Assembly (NCBI GenBank): GCA_009733775.1
Contig: WOGZ01000136.1
Coordinates: forward strand, 1 to 64,000
Direction of reading: 5' to 3'
Origin: Alectoria sarmentosa
Taxonomy: Eukaryota; Ascomycota; Lecanoromycetes; Lecanorales; Parmeliaceae
DNA length: 64,000 nucleotides
The notes beneath the pieces are model-generated. The model did no database searches, had not been told where the DNA came from, and saw only the letters and a program-made list of their open reading frames with translations. Below, piece by piece: positions 51,451 to 64,000 of this stretch; positions within the stretch are counted from its first letter, which is position 1; each line of letters opens with the position of its first letter. The translations under genes were made by a program, and so were the position numbers.

Positions 51451-54340
51451 ATATTATAAAAACATTTTATAAAAACTTTTAAACAATTTTTGATCCGATT
51501 AAATCTCGAATATAACGTATTTCAAATTATTTAAAAAATTTATTAATTGAATTTTTTTAATAATTGTTATAATCATAATTATATTTTAATTAATTAATTA
51601 TTATTTAATTATATTCTCATCTTTACGATTTAATATTTATTTATTAACTCTTTTTTTCTTTTAATTAATATTATTTAAAATTATTATATTATAAACGACA
51701 ATAACGTGTGTTAATAAGAAATAATATTAAAGTTTTAATATAAGCATCACACGAGCGCATTATATTTTATTTTTATATTATATTCTTTTACTCGCGTGTT
51801 AAAATCTGTCGATAAATCGTATAATAAAATATTTATAACACGATTTAACCTTCATATACGCAACGTGTAAAAAGTATAATTATAAAATATTATTATTAAT
51901 ATTTTTAAACGAAGCTTGATATAAAAACTCGATTCGTTTTTTAAATAATAATTATTATTATAATAAATAATTATAATAATTATTATTGTAATCACAATAA
52001 TTATTATTATAACGATAATTTAAATAAAAAATTAAAAGGGCGATTGCACTTTTTGCGCTCTCGTTAAGAATTTTATAAAAAGAAGTATTTAAATACGCTT
52101 TATAATACATAAATCGCAAAAGCATGCGTTGCGAAATTTAACATTAAAAGAACAAAAAAACTTTAATAAAAAGATTTAATAACTTTTTCACGAGAATTTA
52201 CACTATTTAATTAAGCAATTAAATATGTAATTTAATTACAAATCGTTATTTTCAACACTATCGATCGTTTATTATATAAAAATAATTTTCATTAAATGTA
52301 AATCGTTATTTTTTTTGAATATTAGCGTAATAACTTAATCAAACGTTTATTTAAAAATATATAATTACAAAAAAAACGATTTTTTATCGTTTATTTAAAT
52401 TTTTATAATTAAGATAATAAATTTTAAGTAAAAAGACACATTTAATATTAAGATATAAAATATAAAATATATAAAAAAGTAAACTTAATTAAAGTTAAAA
52501 GAAACGATTTAACATCGTTTAAAATTATAAAATCGTTTTATTATATCTTTTATATTATATATATTATTCGATGGTTTATCGAAAATTAATTTTTATATAT
52601 TTTATATTTATTTATTAGCAATATAAAAAATAAACTCGAAAATTTAAATTTTATAAATACGTTAATCGTTTTCGAGGTTAATTTTAAGCTAATTTCGCAA
52701 TCTCAATTTTCGAATATTATTTCAAATAATGCACAAATTATCGAATATATTTCATTATCAAAAAAATTTAAATTTTAGAATTTCGACTATAAGAACATAA
52801 TTTTAACGATGTTTTTTTTATTATTATTTCGAAATCAACCTCGAAATTAAGCGATTTAAATAAATTTCTCGCAAAGATGTTATTAATTACGATATTAAAG
52901 TATTACGCATAATTATAAATAATATTATAATATTAATAATCGTATTTTTTAAAAAAGTTTTAATATAAAAATCTTAATATAAAATCTTTTCTCGATCTTT
53001 AATATAAAAAATCTTAATTATAATTTAATAACATTTTAAATTTCTTATCTCGAAATTTAAAATGAAATTTTTAAATTTAATAATCTTGAAACGTTATCGT
53101 AAATATATTTAAAACATTTTTAATTTTTATAATAATTATAAAGTAATTTTAAATGCTCGAAATGTTTAATTTTTTTAATAATAATAATTACGATTATAAA
53201 ATGCGTATAAGTGTTATAAGTAATATATATCGTTTTTATACGCTTTAAATTGTTATTAATTCTCGATAACGTATTTTTCGAATTAACGAAGTTCGTTAAA
53301 GATATAAAAAACTACGTTTTTAGTTAAATTCGAAATACTTTTAAAACTTTATTAATAAAACGACGATTTTAACGCAAATTTATCGAATTTATAATTCGTA
53401 AAAAAAAAAAAACTATATTATTTGAAACTTTTTCAAAAAAGCTTAAAAATTAAATACGATAAAAAGAATAACGGGAAAAAATATATATTATTATTAAAAG
53501 AAAGATTTTTTTTAAATAAACAATAATAATATTATAAAATAATATATAATTAAATAATAATAAACGATAAAAGATTTACGAGATCGAATTACTAATTAAT
53601 TAATAACAATCGTTTAAACTTTAACTTTAATTTATATATTAAAATAACGAAAAATCGTACGCAATCGAAACACAATTAAGATTTTAAATTTTATTATAAA
53701 ATTTTTTAATAATTATATCGAAATTTAAATAACTTATAAATAAAATGTAAATAAAATATTATAAAAAGAATAAATTAATTCGATTTCTTTATAATTTTAT
53801 CGAAAAAAAATTCGAAAAAGATTTATGCTTATTTAACGATTTATTGTTATTAAAACTCGTAAATAAAAACGACGAAATCGAATTAAAAAGCGAACGAGTA
53901 AAAGACTCGATTATAACAATTTAATTATTTTAACATCGTACGCGATAACGTATTAATACGAATGCACGCACGCGTGAAAAATTGTAATTTAGTTTATATA
54001 ATATTTAAGATCGATCGAAATCGTTAATTAACGTTATCGAAAAATCGATTATAACAATTAAAATGAAAATGAAAATGTTATATTTTACGATAATAAATAA
54101 TTTATAATTTTAATTATTAAACGAAATTTGAATTTAAGAAAAAGGCGAAGGCTTAAAATTATGTATACAATACATTAAAATTAAAGTTTTTTTCTTTTTT
54201 TTTTCTTTTTTTATAAATTAAATTGAATGATTTATCGAGAAAACAAATGATCGTTTTGCGCTATAAAATGCACATTTCTTATATCATCGAAACGCGTGTC
54301 TCAAAAAACTTCTGCGAAAGTTTCGCGTTTTCACTTCTCT
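51451..54340. other. AT-rich RIP-like block
   Basis: This block has the same composition as the earlier AT-rich blocks and no open frame of note. A less-decayed pocket lies around 52040-52070. No gene or clear repeat unit was recognised. Confidence 0.7.
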
Positions 54341-54637
54341 TATAGTATTGATAAATCACGGCCGTGCGACTCTCCCTCTGATGCACAATCTGACGCTCTC
54401 ATCACGACATCCTCCCCTTCCGCGTATAGAAACACAAAGGATCGAATTTTTCACAAATGATGATACATGTCGACAGAAACCCGGAGACGCCATTCAAGGA
54501 CTCCTACGATCACCAGCGCATCATTCAATACCTATCTGTGCTCAAGCATGTGACCTATCACGGGAAAAAAGCTCTGAACCACCCCTCCCTATCCTCTCGA
54601 AACTCCAAAAGAAACGTCTGACTGCTCTTCCTCCACA

Positions 54638-54655
54638 CCCCCCCCCCCCCCCCCC
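54638..54655. repeat. Poly-C tract
   Basis: Eighteen consecutive C residues. They create a proline-rich frame on the plus strand that should not be taken as protein evidence. Confidence 0.97.
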
Positions 54656-55863
54656 TCCTTCGTCCAAGACAGACAAAGAGGCAACGAACGCGCTTACCGA
54701 TCACGGAAGGATTCATCAAGGGACACTCGTGTTGTTGCCCCCGTGTCCGACAAGGGAAAAGCAAAAACAAATAAACCCCGAGTAATATAATACTGTCTGC
54801 CATTGGTCCGTGCCCTGGACTCCGGCTGGTTCCCTGATCGTGTTGTAAGTATTGTTTGTGGTATGAGGCTTGAATTATTCATTGAGTCGTTAGGGTATAA
54901 AAGAAGGAAAACCGACAGGCTAGCAGATAGGGTGTGCTGGATTTGCGGATAGATTCATGGAGAAAAACACTGCGAGCGGCAGCCTGCTGGCAACGGTTCA
55001 CTGTCGGCTTCCAGAACATCGTTCTTCATCTTCACCTATCGCATTTTCTTTATCTGCGGCGCTTATCTTTTTTGGAAGATGTAGAAGTACTTTTACCCAG
55101 AAAACAACTCGGATTCCATGGCCTCGCGCGACAGAGACTGCATCTTGTGAAAGACAGAGGTGGTCACTGTAAGAGTATGCTCTGCAAATTAGCCGTCGAT
55201 AGTCGCGGGCGGATGTGGATATCATTATTCACGGTCCTCCTCCTCCTCAGCAATAGCTGAGTGCGGCATAGGCTGCCTTTCCCGTGCTCTCTTCCCAATC
55301 CCAAACCCCTGTCGGTCGGTCAATAGCTAGGAATCGGCGAGAGCCACGTCCAAGAAGATGAGTCGGCGGTTCTGCAAGCTTTCCGTGAGGGCAGATTTCA
55401 GTGCCGATCTATGCAGTAATCTAGCTATTCCTTTTGCTTACTGAATCGCCGCTGTATTTTAAATACGAGGTATTGAGCCGCGGGTCTTCTCGGCGTTAAT
55501 AGCAATGCTTTGTGGCTTTGGGTAGGGAATTAGTGTTTTCACATTGGCTGGCGAGGATGAGGATGCCAGCGTACTGCAATAAGTAACAAAGAGAGGGCGA
55601 CTGAAAATCCGTATCGGACACAAGAGGGCACTAGTGACGTTGGGATTTCTATGTCCCCAAAGAGAAACTGAGATTGCAAATCGTTTGCTCTTGCGGAATT
55701 CGAGCGTGGTAGGATGAAGTGTCGCTTTTTTGTTTCTGGCTGTTGAAAGTACTTGCACCTTGAATTACTGTAGCTTGCCGCGCGCGATCTTCAATTCGTT
55801 CACCGTGCTAATGCACAATGCTATGGTAGTACAAGATTTCATGTATTGAATATCAGGGGGGAA

Positions 55864-55889
55864 TCTCGAAATCTGCTTCGATTTCGAGA
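55864..55889. repeat. Perfect 10-bp hairpin
   Basis: Arms TCTCGAAATC and GATTTCGAGA surround the 6-base loop TGCTTC. No adjacent gene explains it. Confidence 0.7.
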
Positions 55890-58800
55890 CCTGAGATGCA
55901 ATGTATTCACGGATGATCGTCAACCGTGTGAAGCGCTCTGGTCTGCTGACAATTAGCGCGCTTGACCGACTGCGTGGAGCACCTTAGTGCCCGTCCTGCA
56001 CGAACCCTACCTACTTTACTTGAGGAATCAGGACGTCACCTTGAGTATGAAATGACGTTTTCAGGAGCATAATTTTCTGAAAGCGCCTGTGTTCAAATTC
56101 AACTGGTAAGGAGTAATACAAGGACCTGTCAGATCGCTGCTTCCACACGAGGGAGCCCAAAATTAATTTGACCAAGAGTGATCTGATCCTTCCTCGAAAG
56201 TCTCGACGAGACTCGACAAGACGACGGAGCGGGACTGACGTCTCGGAATCCAGGCAAAAAAGAGTGAAGCCTGTTGATTAGAGCGAGAGCAGCTTCTATG
56301 GCGAGATTGTTAGTGAATAGGCAGGTAAGGAGAAGGAGAACGCGATGATCCTAATTCAGTGACATGGGCCACTCTCATCCACCACAAATCCACATTTCGA
56401 AGTTCGATTCTCACAACCAACTCGACCATTTCTATCAACGCATCGAGAATCGAAATGCTAGGCCGTTTCAGGTAGCAGCAAGCTGATCTCTGCTATTTGG
56501 AGATTTAATTTTTTCAAATGCACGACTTGTAATTGGAGTCGATCTATAAATTTGAAATATGAAATTAGCATTCGCGAGGAGGCAGATGGGTTATGAGTGT
56601 CAGGGGGTGTGCGGAATCCTTAGATTGCCTCGGACGCATTTTCGACTCTACTTACCGTGAACGAAAGTCTTGTCTAGCCTACTGTGATTTTTTGTTGACA
56701 GATGACGGGTCGTTGACTTACCTTGTTATTTGCTCGTTACCGCTCTACATGGGAAGCGAGCCTTGACGAAGTGACGGGAACCGAGGGAACAGGTCAAGCA
56801 AGGCGTACTTGGGGCGAGATACGTGTGACTTCATTGAAGTCAGACCCACTGATATCCATAGCTTTAGAATAGTCGACTGCTGGGACTGGATCGTAGTAGT
56901 TTGCAAGTCGTAAGCGTCGGGCAAAGCGGCAGTGATGTGATGAGATAGATTGTGGGTGCTCTATTCGTCCACGGCCACCTCCCAAGCGGATGGATGCGTC
57001 ATGCTTATGTCTAGCACCTGTCAGTCCAACCAGCGCTCTGAATCCTCTGACGTTCTTTCTGAAGGCATAATCAAGCCCTTTCAATTTTTCCGTCTAATGG
57101 GTCTTCCATTTTTGAGGTAAAAGTTGGGAGACACCCATCAGATTTATATCATACACAGCTATGGCCTATAGGAAAGCAAAGCTATTAGCTGCTGGTGGAT
57201 GGAATCATGTCGCCCACAAGATGACTGAAGAGGATTGAGTTCAAGGATTACCTGTGAAATCTGTTGCCACTGGTCTGTCGGCCCGAGCCTATACGACCCT
57301 TGAGAATGTCCCCCATAGCCGCGCCAGCCCGTCGTCAATGACGACTGAAATCTTAGTATGTCCTCACCGTGGCTCCCAGTTGTTTGTAATGGTCCATTAC
57401 TGACTTGGTGAACGGATCATCGATAGGTACAATATAGTTCCAATCCATTGGAAATTATTGTCACGCAACCCTCGTCTTTCTGATTAATATCTTGCATCCG
57501 TCAACAAAATATCATCGCCAGATTTTGTACGATTACGGACCTAAATTACTGCAGGACTTACAGAGTCCCGTCCGCCTGTTTTCATGTATGGCGGGTTGAA
57601 ACGTTGATAGGGCTGACACAGCCCATAGGAAAACCCCTCATCCAGTCATCTAACCGCGTGCTTAACCGTGTCAGAAAGAGCAGTCAGAATTACATTATTC
57701 CATGCAGAAAAACTGGGAGAGATTCACCTTGTGGAAGCAAAGTCTTGTTCTTTGGCTGGGAGGCAATGGAGGAGAACGCTTTAGGTCGCAGAACCGGCCC
57801 CCGACGCAGGATTTGACCTGCATGACGTGAAACCACCAATAATAACAAGGGCTGCATAAAACCAATCAAACGGCAAAAGTGGACGACTTGGGAGCCATCT
57901 TTCCGTTGGTCATAGGATGCAATTACATGAATAGCTACAATCCAGTGGCTTGAAGCAGACGGCCTTGGACCAAGGACCTGTCTGAAGCGACATTGTCCGC
58001 TTTTTCCCTCCGATATGAGATGACTCATATGCAGGCTATGCGTAATTGACAAGGAGACGATGGAAATCATGGGGTATGAATGATCTAGATGAGTTGTTTG
58101 GATAAGCGCTACGTGTCAGTCACCTACAGCCTTGTTCCACCAGACGGTTGCCTAGGTCACGGGATGCGCTGCAGCCTCATTTGCCACATCTGGCAGATTC
58201 TTTCATCCTTTCTCCGCTCATGTATCGATTAAGACCTTGTACTCGGCTGATGCTCTACGGCCTCTGTTTTTGTTGGCCTTGAATTTGGGCAGCAATGGCA
58301 CAGCCATGCTGCGCACTACGCTCGTCTTCCTTTCCCTCTCCTGCCTATTCACAGGACTACTTCTGCCCCTCAACCTTCAAGCCTACAATAAACATCTCTA
58401 TCCGCCATGCTCATCACTCGTTCCCATGGCTTCCGCGCAGCACGACCGGACAGCAGCGATGAAGCGTGAATGTCGGTCTTGAAGTCTTCAAACCATTCGT
58501 ACAAGACCCACAATTGAATCTCAACTCCGCGCCTTCCCAAGTCGATTACCGTTCTTCCGATCAACACTCTCACTACCTTCTTATACACAATTCGCGATGT
58601 CCCCCCAAGATAGAGATGGGGTTTGGGATCCGGAGGTCACCCTCCAATCACATGTGCAGTCTCTTGGGCAAAAAGCTGGTAGTTTGTGTTGGTGCACGTC
58701 TCCTACCATTTTTCCACTGTCCATATTGGTGCAGTTGCTTACTTGGATGACGTGCCAGTTCCGCGGCTACCTTCATAACACACCCCAATATCTCTAACAC

Positions 58801-60266
58801 CTCTGGCTAGAGAGCATCTATAAGTGTAACCATATCCACTAGTGTCCCTCTACCACGTCTGCAGATCAATAGCTGCCTTTCTATCATGGCGATGGGAATA
58901 AAGGAAAGAAAACCCTTCCGAGGCTTTGTCACTGGAAGATCGCTCTAGCTTTCGATACAGCACACTCATGGCTTTGGGTCTCCCCTTTCGGATGTAAGAG
59001 ACGTTAGGGTTGGTCTAGGAGGTAGTTGCTCCGAATTAGAAAGGCAGAAGTAGCAACGACTTGCTACTCTTTTCACAGATCAAAACCATCGTGCAGGTTG
59101 AGACCATGGCAATCGAAGTCTTGTACATACGCCTTCCAAAGCTAGTTTCAAGAGACGAAGCTCTAGCCGTCCTTCCCATCTCTACCAATAACACCAGTCT
59201 CCCACAGATATTTCAACAGTCCCGATTTAACTCGATAAATGGTCCAGAAGGAATCAAAGGATACAACATCATCTGTCGAGGAACTTTTCATATTGGTCGG
59301 TCATCCTTTCTGCAATCAATCCAAATTCTATCACAAAGGACACGGGTTGAAATTCTGTCCATCCGACATGCCGCTTACTGGCGCCTCCTACAAACAGCTA
59401 TCCTTCGACGCAGTCGTCTCACAGCGAAGACTTGATGCTTTCCGACTGTGGAGGCCAAGAACGGAATGCGCCTCTGCCATCATCCTGCCTGCCCAATGGA
59501 TCTCTTTCCTGATTCTCAGCCAGCACAAACGCTCTAGGGACCGCTCAACCAATGGTCAATAAAGCTAGATTGAGAGTTAGAAGAATGTTATCGATGATCG
59601 TTGACAAGTACGGCAGACAAGGAAAGACGCAATGGACACTCAGCCCCTACGTCGAGCCCCCATTTTGACCTTACTACTGGACTCCATCAAGCCTGAATAA
59701 AACCTCAGCGGCGCTCTCAGCTTGTCATTCAGCTGTGGCTCGTTTTGACGATCGGCTCAGAACTACGATACTTGACTACGGGCAAGGCTTGATAGCTTTC
59801 GGCAGAAACTCCACGTCCCCTTCCTCCTTGCGACCAATCTGGCAGCGATCTACTCCCGCATATAGTTCGAGACACGCTTCTTGGCCCGGTCGGATGTCGT
59901 GGGCACGGAAAGTGTAGGGAGATGGGCATGGTGGTTCCTGATAGGTAGCGGGTAGCTGTCATTGAAAAGTGTAACATATTTCATGCTTGGGATCAGGATA
60001 TAGGATGCAAGTCGAGGAAAAAAGAACATCATGAGACCATGTAGAATTTTTCGATTGGACGAGATTTGCTTTTCCCTAGAGATCTAACTTATCAAGAACC
60101 ACGAAAGAAAATACCAGAAACCATCTCCCACCATCTTCTGCACCTCCGCTGGAAGCGAGCTGATTGAAAATACCAAGCTTTGTGACCGGAACGCCCATGC
60201 CCTCGTCACCGAGAGCTCTCACTCCTCTACATGCCACCACAATCTCTATTCTATTCTCCATACCGC

Positions 60267-61613
60267 TCATGCCCCATGCGAGCCCTGCGATGATGCCGAA
60301 TCCATTTTGAGACCATTCCAGTGGTTTGGAGCCCAGAGCTTTAACGGCGCTCCCTGGGACGGCGTCATTTGTGCCGCTGAACAACAGTTTGCACACCAGT
60401 GCTGGTGGTGAGGGTCGAGGCTCGGAGGCTGGGGAGCATGACCATTCATCTGATACCTGCTCTGACCTTGAAATTCGTAGCCTAGACAGGCTGAGCCGGA
60501 GCCCGAGGTAGAGCGTCTCTCGGGACCGGTGTGGGATGATTCAATGCCGGTCGTGAAGGCTGCCGAGTCGTGATGGGTTCCATGAGCCGCATTCGCAAGC
60601 GGCGGGCTCATGGGAGGAATGCTTGTTACTGTCGAAATATTCTGACACCAAAGATTTGAGCCGCGTAGGTGTTGGTGTTGGGGATTGCGTGCATGTGTGG
60701 ATGTAAGGATCGAGGGTATATGACTGCTCGCGAACGGGTCCGCGTTTTGTTGCGGCCAGGCGGTCATCCCCGGGTTCGGGGAGTGAGAAGCTGTCCAGGA
60801 AGTTTCCGCGAGGTTGAACAGGTGTGGGGATCCAGGTACAGTTGGTGAAGAGGCGGGAGGAGCGTGGGAGGACCCGAAACCGGTGCGGAGTTCGGTTCTG
60901 AGCTTGCGTTAGTCGGGGGGCCCATGTAAGCAACAGAGGTCATACACTGCAACATCCTGAATGTAGCCATTGCCATGACTTTTGTTTCGATGGGGTTCTC
61001 GGTGCTCATCTGCTTGAGCCGCCGAGACATGGGAGCTAGACACGTTAGTCTTGCCAGTGGAGTGAGAAAACTGGCGTACCGATGGGTTTCATTCGATCTT
61101 GACTTTCTCCAATCTCCTACATCCTGATTCCCCTCGAGCCAAATGGGCACGTTGGCAAGCTCCGCGGGTACAGGCAGACCCTCGCCCTTTTGATGAGGCT
61201 CGACCTTCCAAGCCAACTTCCTCAAGGTGTTCCAATGGCGTGAACGGCTTCTCCATTGGGTTTCCCTATGGTAGGACTTTGTTAGCCAGCTCAAAGCGGA
61301 TAAATATGGTAGGAGCTTACTCCGCAATGAAGTCGTAATCGTAGCCGGCGAGGGTCAAAGCTCTTGTCAGTTCGTCCATTTTTTGTTTGACTTCGGGTAT
61401 GCGACGTTTTTCGATAAAGTGCCATTGAAAGAATTGTCTTCGAGATATTTCGAGCCTCATGGTCAGCTCGGTCTGAGTGCCAAGCATTATCTGGCGAGAT
61501 ACTCCTTGGCCCTCTTGGTTTGTAGAAGCGGTCAGGCTCTCTCGATGTGCTGCCCCTAGTCCGAACAGATATTCTGGGGATTTGCATATTATATGTCGGA
61601 TTCCATTGAGCAT
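60267..61613 (-). CDS. Unrecognised multi-exon gene, Ser/Pro/His-rich C-terminus
   Basis: I do not recognise this protein. Four minus-strand exons can be chained in frame: 61613-61321, 61265-61080, 61035-60948 and 60902-60267. Introns are 55 bp (GTAAGC...TAG), 44 bp (GTACGC...TAG, with ACTAAC near its end) and 45 bp (GTGTAT...AAG, with GACTAAC near its end). The last two carry textbook branch sites. The result is about 400 residues: a basic, Trp-containing middle (SRRQFFQWHFIEKRR, LRKLAWKVEP, VPIWLEGNQDVGDW) followed by about 210 residues rich in Ser, Pro, His and Asn with no predicted fold, as is common in fungal regulatory proteins. No zinc-finger or other named domain is seen. The start is uncertain: upstream frames around 61.6-61.8 kb may add an N-terminal exon. 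The second intron is optional, because the unspliced frame also stays open to 60764. Confidence 0.4.
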
Positions 61614-62921
61614 TGGAGGAGCGCAAAAAGACTGCGGTGTATCGATGATGCATCATACTTGTGAAAAGAGCGCTGAAAAATGCCATTGCTGCTCGAAATG
61701 AGTCGTTGCATGGGCCTGAAATTGACGGCAAAATGATGCATGGAGGTATCCGAAGGGGAAGAATGGCCACATGGCGGGAACAGGGGTGATCGGTCCTGAC
61801 TCAAGCTTCGTCTGCAATTCAAGTAGTGGAGATAGAGAGAGCCTCCTGTCATGGGGGTTAGAGTGGTCTGTCGTAGCGCATCACTGTCAAGATGATGTAA
61901 AATCTAAGTCGATTCCTCCCAGCCTTCGGGGTTTTTACGCAGATGGCAAAATGATCGCGCATTTCTTTACAGTCGCCAGATAGCATCCTGAGCCGGCCCC
62001 TGTTTTTTCCCCAACAAGCCTGACCTGCATATTTTAAAATGATCAGTAGCTTTGGAGGACAGCGGCTGTGATGCAGCATCTTCAAAAAGTACCTATCAAG
62101 GTTACACTCAGGATTGCTACCAACGGGAGGTTGGCCAATCAACAGTGGTCTTAGTAAGATATAAGGATCATTCCAGGGGTTGTTCTGCTGATTCGGCGGT
62201 GAACGAGCCACTCGAACAGCAATATCTCATTGCCCAAGAGGCATCAAGGCTGTCAATACTAGGGTCATGAGACTCTTTTTATCAAAGTGAGATGCCGCTA
62301 CGTGAATATTCTGTGAGCAGTCAGGGCCTGGCAAATCCTATATGAAAGCTGAAGAACAGAGCAAAGACTCGGTTGGATGATGGATCCTTACAATTTCCTT
62401 AGCCCCCAACACGCTAGCACGTGGAAATTTCCGCATTTTCAGCCTCGCGGGGTCTCAGTAGGCGGATTTTTTGAGCTGTCACATGTAGTGGCGCCTTGAT
62501 GCGCATCATGGAAATCGGGCTGTTAGATTAAGCCTGGAGATTTCCAATTCAAGGCGAGTAACCTGGTTAAAAAAGGGGTTTAGGTTCCCTTCACACAAAT
62601 CAGAGACCCAGACTTATTAGCTAATAGCGGTACAGCCCTGCGGGGCTATCGAGATATCTCCCTCCTGGCGCCAGAGCTGTTAGAGGTGGGAAGATGGCCC
62701 GAACCTATCCGGATGACCAGTCTCGTTTTAGCCAGATGTCAATACGTGTAAACATTCCCTGCTCACGTATGATGATAGTCAAAAAAGCCGATGGAAGAAG
62801 AACAAAGTGAATGCAAGGCACGGTTGAGTAAGAGGAAAGGCTGAGAAACGGTGGATGTGTGGATCCTTTCTCTCAAGAATTCCCGTCTTCCGTTCTGCGC
62901 CCTGAATGATAGCTAGACTTG
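61614..62921. other. No supportable gene
   Basis: This normal-GC DNA may include the 5' part of the gene to its left. The minus frame 62211-61858 (117 codons) has no known motif. Confidence 0.4.
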
Positions 62922-63164
62922 CTAGCAGGCAACCGACGTTGATGTTTCATCCGATACCATGTCGAAGGTATGGTATTGGACAGGATAATACTGGGAGATC
63001 TTTATCCGCTTTGACTTGAAGTCTTTTCCTCCTATCGACTCCTTGTGCCACCTGATATGCATGTTTAGCGTTGTCGTGCATTTCATAGGTCGGCTGACAA
63101 TCCTGTCAATTTTACGCATCTCTTCAGAAGCACCCACGGCTCTAGCTTGAACTATCTCTTCCAA
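62922..63164 (-). CDS. Possible terminal exon of an unknown gene
   Basis: An 80-codon minus frame ends in a stop at 62922 and has balanced, protein-like composition (AVGASEEMRKIDRIV, then IRWHKESIGGKDFKSKRIK). Upstream on the same strand, KIVYDPSQ is followed directly by a GTATGT donor near 63331, and a TAG acceptor lies near 63150, so it might be the end of a spliced gene. The implied intron of about 180 bp would be long for this genome. No family is recognised. Confidence 0.2.
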   Translation of the reverse strand: MEEIVQARAVGASEEMRKIDRIVSRPMKCTTTLNMHIRWHKESIGGKDFKSKRIKISQYYPVQYHTFDMVSDETSTSVAC

Positions 63165-64000
63165 ATATGGTTAATGAGTCCCTTACTAGTCGTTCACAAT
63201 AATTGCCTATGAAATTTATCAGGTCAGAGCGTTTTAAACGCCAATGTGAGTGTATGTGGTGAGGAGTGCTTGTAAACGGACGAACTATTTGTCCGACAAG
63301 GTGAAAACTTCGCTGACCCTTGTAACATACCTGACTAGGATCATACACAATCTTCAACGCTGCTATTCATGAGATAAGGGCGAAAATGGTCCGGTGCAGA
63401 CTTCAGTACCATCGATATCCAAGTTCTACGGGCATCATCCGAAAACGCCAACGGAAGCCTCAGTCACAGACATTTCGCGTCATCCTCAGGCGCATTAACA
63501 GCAGCAGACGAATACACCGTGCGTTTGCATGCATCAGGAGACGCGTCAAAATGTGATGCAGAGCTGTACAGTGGCGCTGATGAAAAAGCGGTGGGTTTCA
63601 ATCCTGGCCTGTCATGCGTCGATTTCCAAAATTAGGCCCAAAAAAAACAGTCAAGCCAACCAAATTGATGTCTGGACAGCAGAGATGAATATGACCGATC
63701 TCCGCACTTCTTAAAATCAGATATTCTCGGTCCCGCACCCACAACGGCTAGAAAAACTTTAGCAATCTCCACACACATCATGTCTACCTCAGAAAAAAAA
63801 GAGCAAGTCAGACACACGTCTCGAAGCCACCCTCAGGACCGTCATGCTGGTAGTCGAAAGATTGAGGATGCCTTCGAAGGGCAGCGATACCGGTACGGAT
63901 GCTGAGCTCGTTGATGCTACATGGCTTGGGAAGATGGCTGACGACGAATGACAGAGAGGCAACTCAGAGCTCACCAAAACAAGACCCTTGGGAGAACCAT
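63165..64000. other. Right edge, one possible exon
   Basis: On the plus strand, after a CAG near 63792, a frame reads SDTRLEATLRTVMLVVERLR and then SKGSDTGTDAELVDATWLG, to a TGA at about 63951. Its composition is protein-like, so it may be an exon of a gene cut by the window edge. An antisense frame (63977-63789) covers the same bases. Nothing else was recognised. Confidence 0.25.

Larger units (their letters stand above)
54341..60266. other. Normal-GC region without a supportable gene
   Basis: Composition is that of ordinary fungal DNA, but the open frames are short and carry no familiar motif. A TATA-like GTATAAAAG lies near 54895. A minus-strand ATG at 57448 opens 27 codons (starting MDWNYIVPIDDPFTKS) ending at a good GTGAGG donor (57367), and a 96-codon minus frame (57084-56794) lies further on; they could be exons of one gene but I could not join them convincingly. 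A plus-strand ATG at 58597 (MSPQDRDGVWDPEV) follows a pyrimidine-rich leader and is also unconfirmed. The region may hold fast-evolving or decayed genes. Confidence 0.4.

Noticed and set aside
54348..54785. 145-codon proline-rich open frame
   Set aside because: It depends on an 18-base C run and an antisense frame overlaps it. No domain or codon signal supports it.
57795..57870. Possible minus-strand tRNA around GCAGGTCAAATCCTGC
   Set aside because: The T-arm-like stem and loop are good, but the flanks do not pair as an acceptor stem and no D arm is visible.

Overview
The window looks like a piece of a filamentous ascomycete genome (Pezizomycotina). The genes carry short introns of 44-74 bp, and the gene families are typical of fungal accessory regions: an NRPS-like adenylating enzyme, a monocarboxylate-type MFS permease, an ACC-synthase-like PLP enzyme and a ferric reductase. 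The sequence alternates sharply between near-normal GC islands and very AT-rich blocks. In those blocks C and G survive mostly as CpG, and CpA, TpG, GG and CC are scarce. This two-speed pattern is what repeat-induced point mutation (RIP) leaves behind. The species cannot be named from the sequence.

Layout. 1-2190: an (ATT)n run, AT-rich DNA, then a small island with a scrap of ankyrin-repeat coding sequence. 2191-26330: about 24 kb of RIP-like AT-rich DNA without genes, containing two inverted copies of one decayed element (about 2530-3750 and 13650-14860). 26330-27649: a ferric reductase pseudogene with many in-frame stops and a still-recognisable intron. 27861-28540: a minisatellite whose units decay from GC-rich to AT-rich along the array. 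28541-35390: AT-rich, with a possible piggyBac-like transposase remnant at 31.8-32.2 kb. 35390-36005: a GC island with LTR-like promoter and poly(A) signals on the minus strand. 36006-39700: AT-rich. 39700-49690: the gene-bearing island. 49690-51450: an AT-only array that switches strand polarity and holds an assembly gap. 51451-54340: AT-rich. 54340-64000: normal-GC DNA with one plausible unrecognised multi-exon gene (minus strand, 60.3-61.6 kb) and little else that can be supported.

The core of the window is a three-gene locus at 41.1-49.2 kb. It has an adenylation-thiolation protein of 790 residues on the minus strand, which lacks the reductase or thioesterase that normally ends such proteins. 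An MFS transporter lies divergently on the plus strand and is broken by a nonsense codon and a lost C-terminus. An ACC-synthase-like PLP enzyme of 447 residues on the plus strand is open across four exons, but three residues that usually contact the PLP cofactor are replaced. Together they look like a small specialised-metabolite locus (activate, modify, export) that is decaying or being repurposed between RIP-affected blocks. The pathway and product are unknown.
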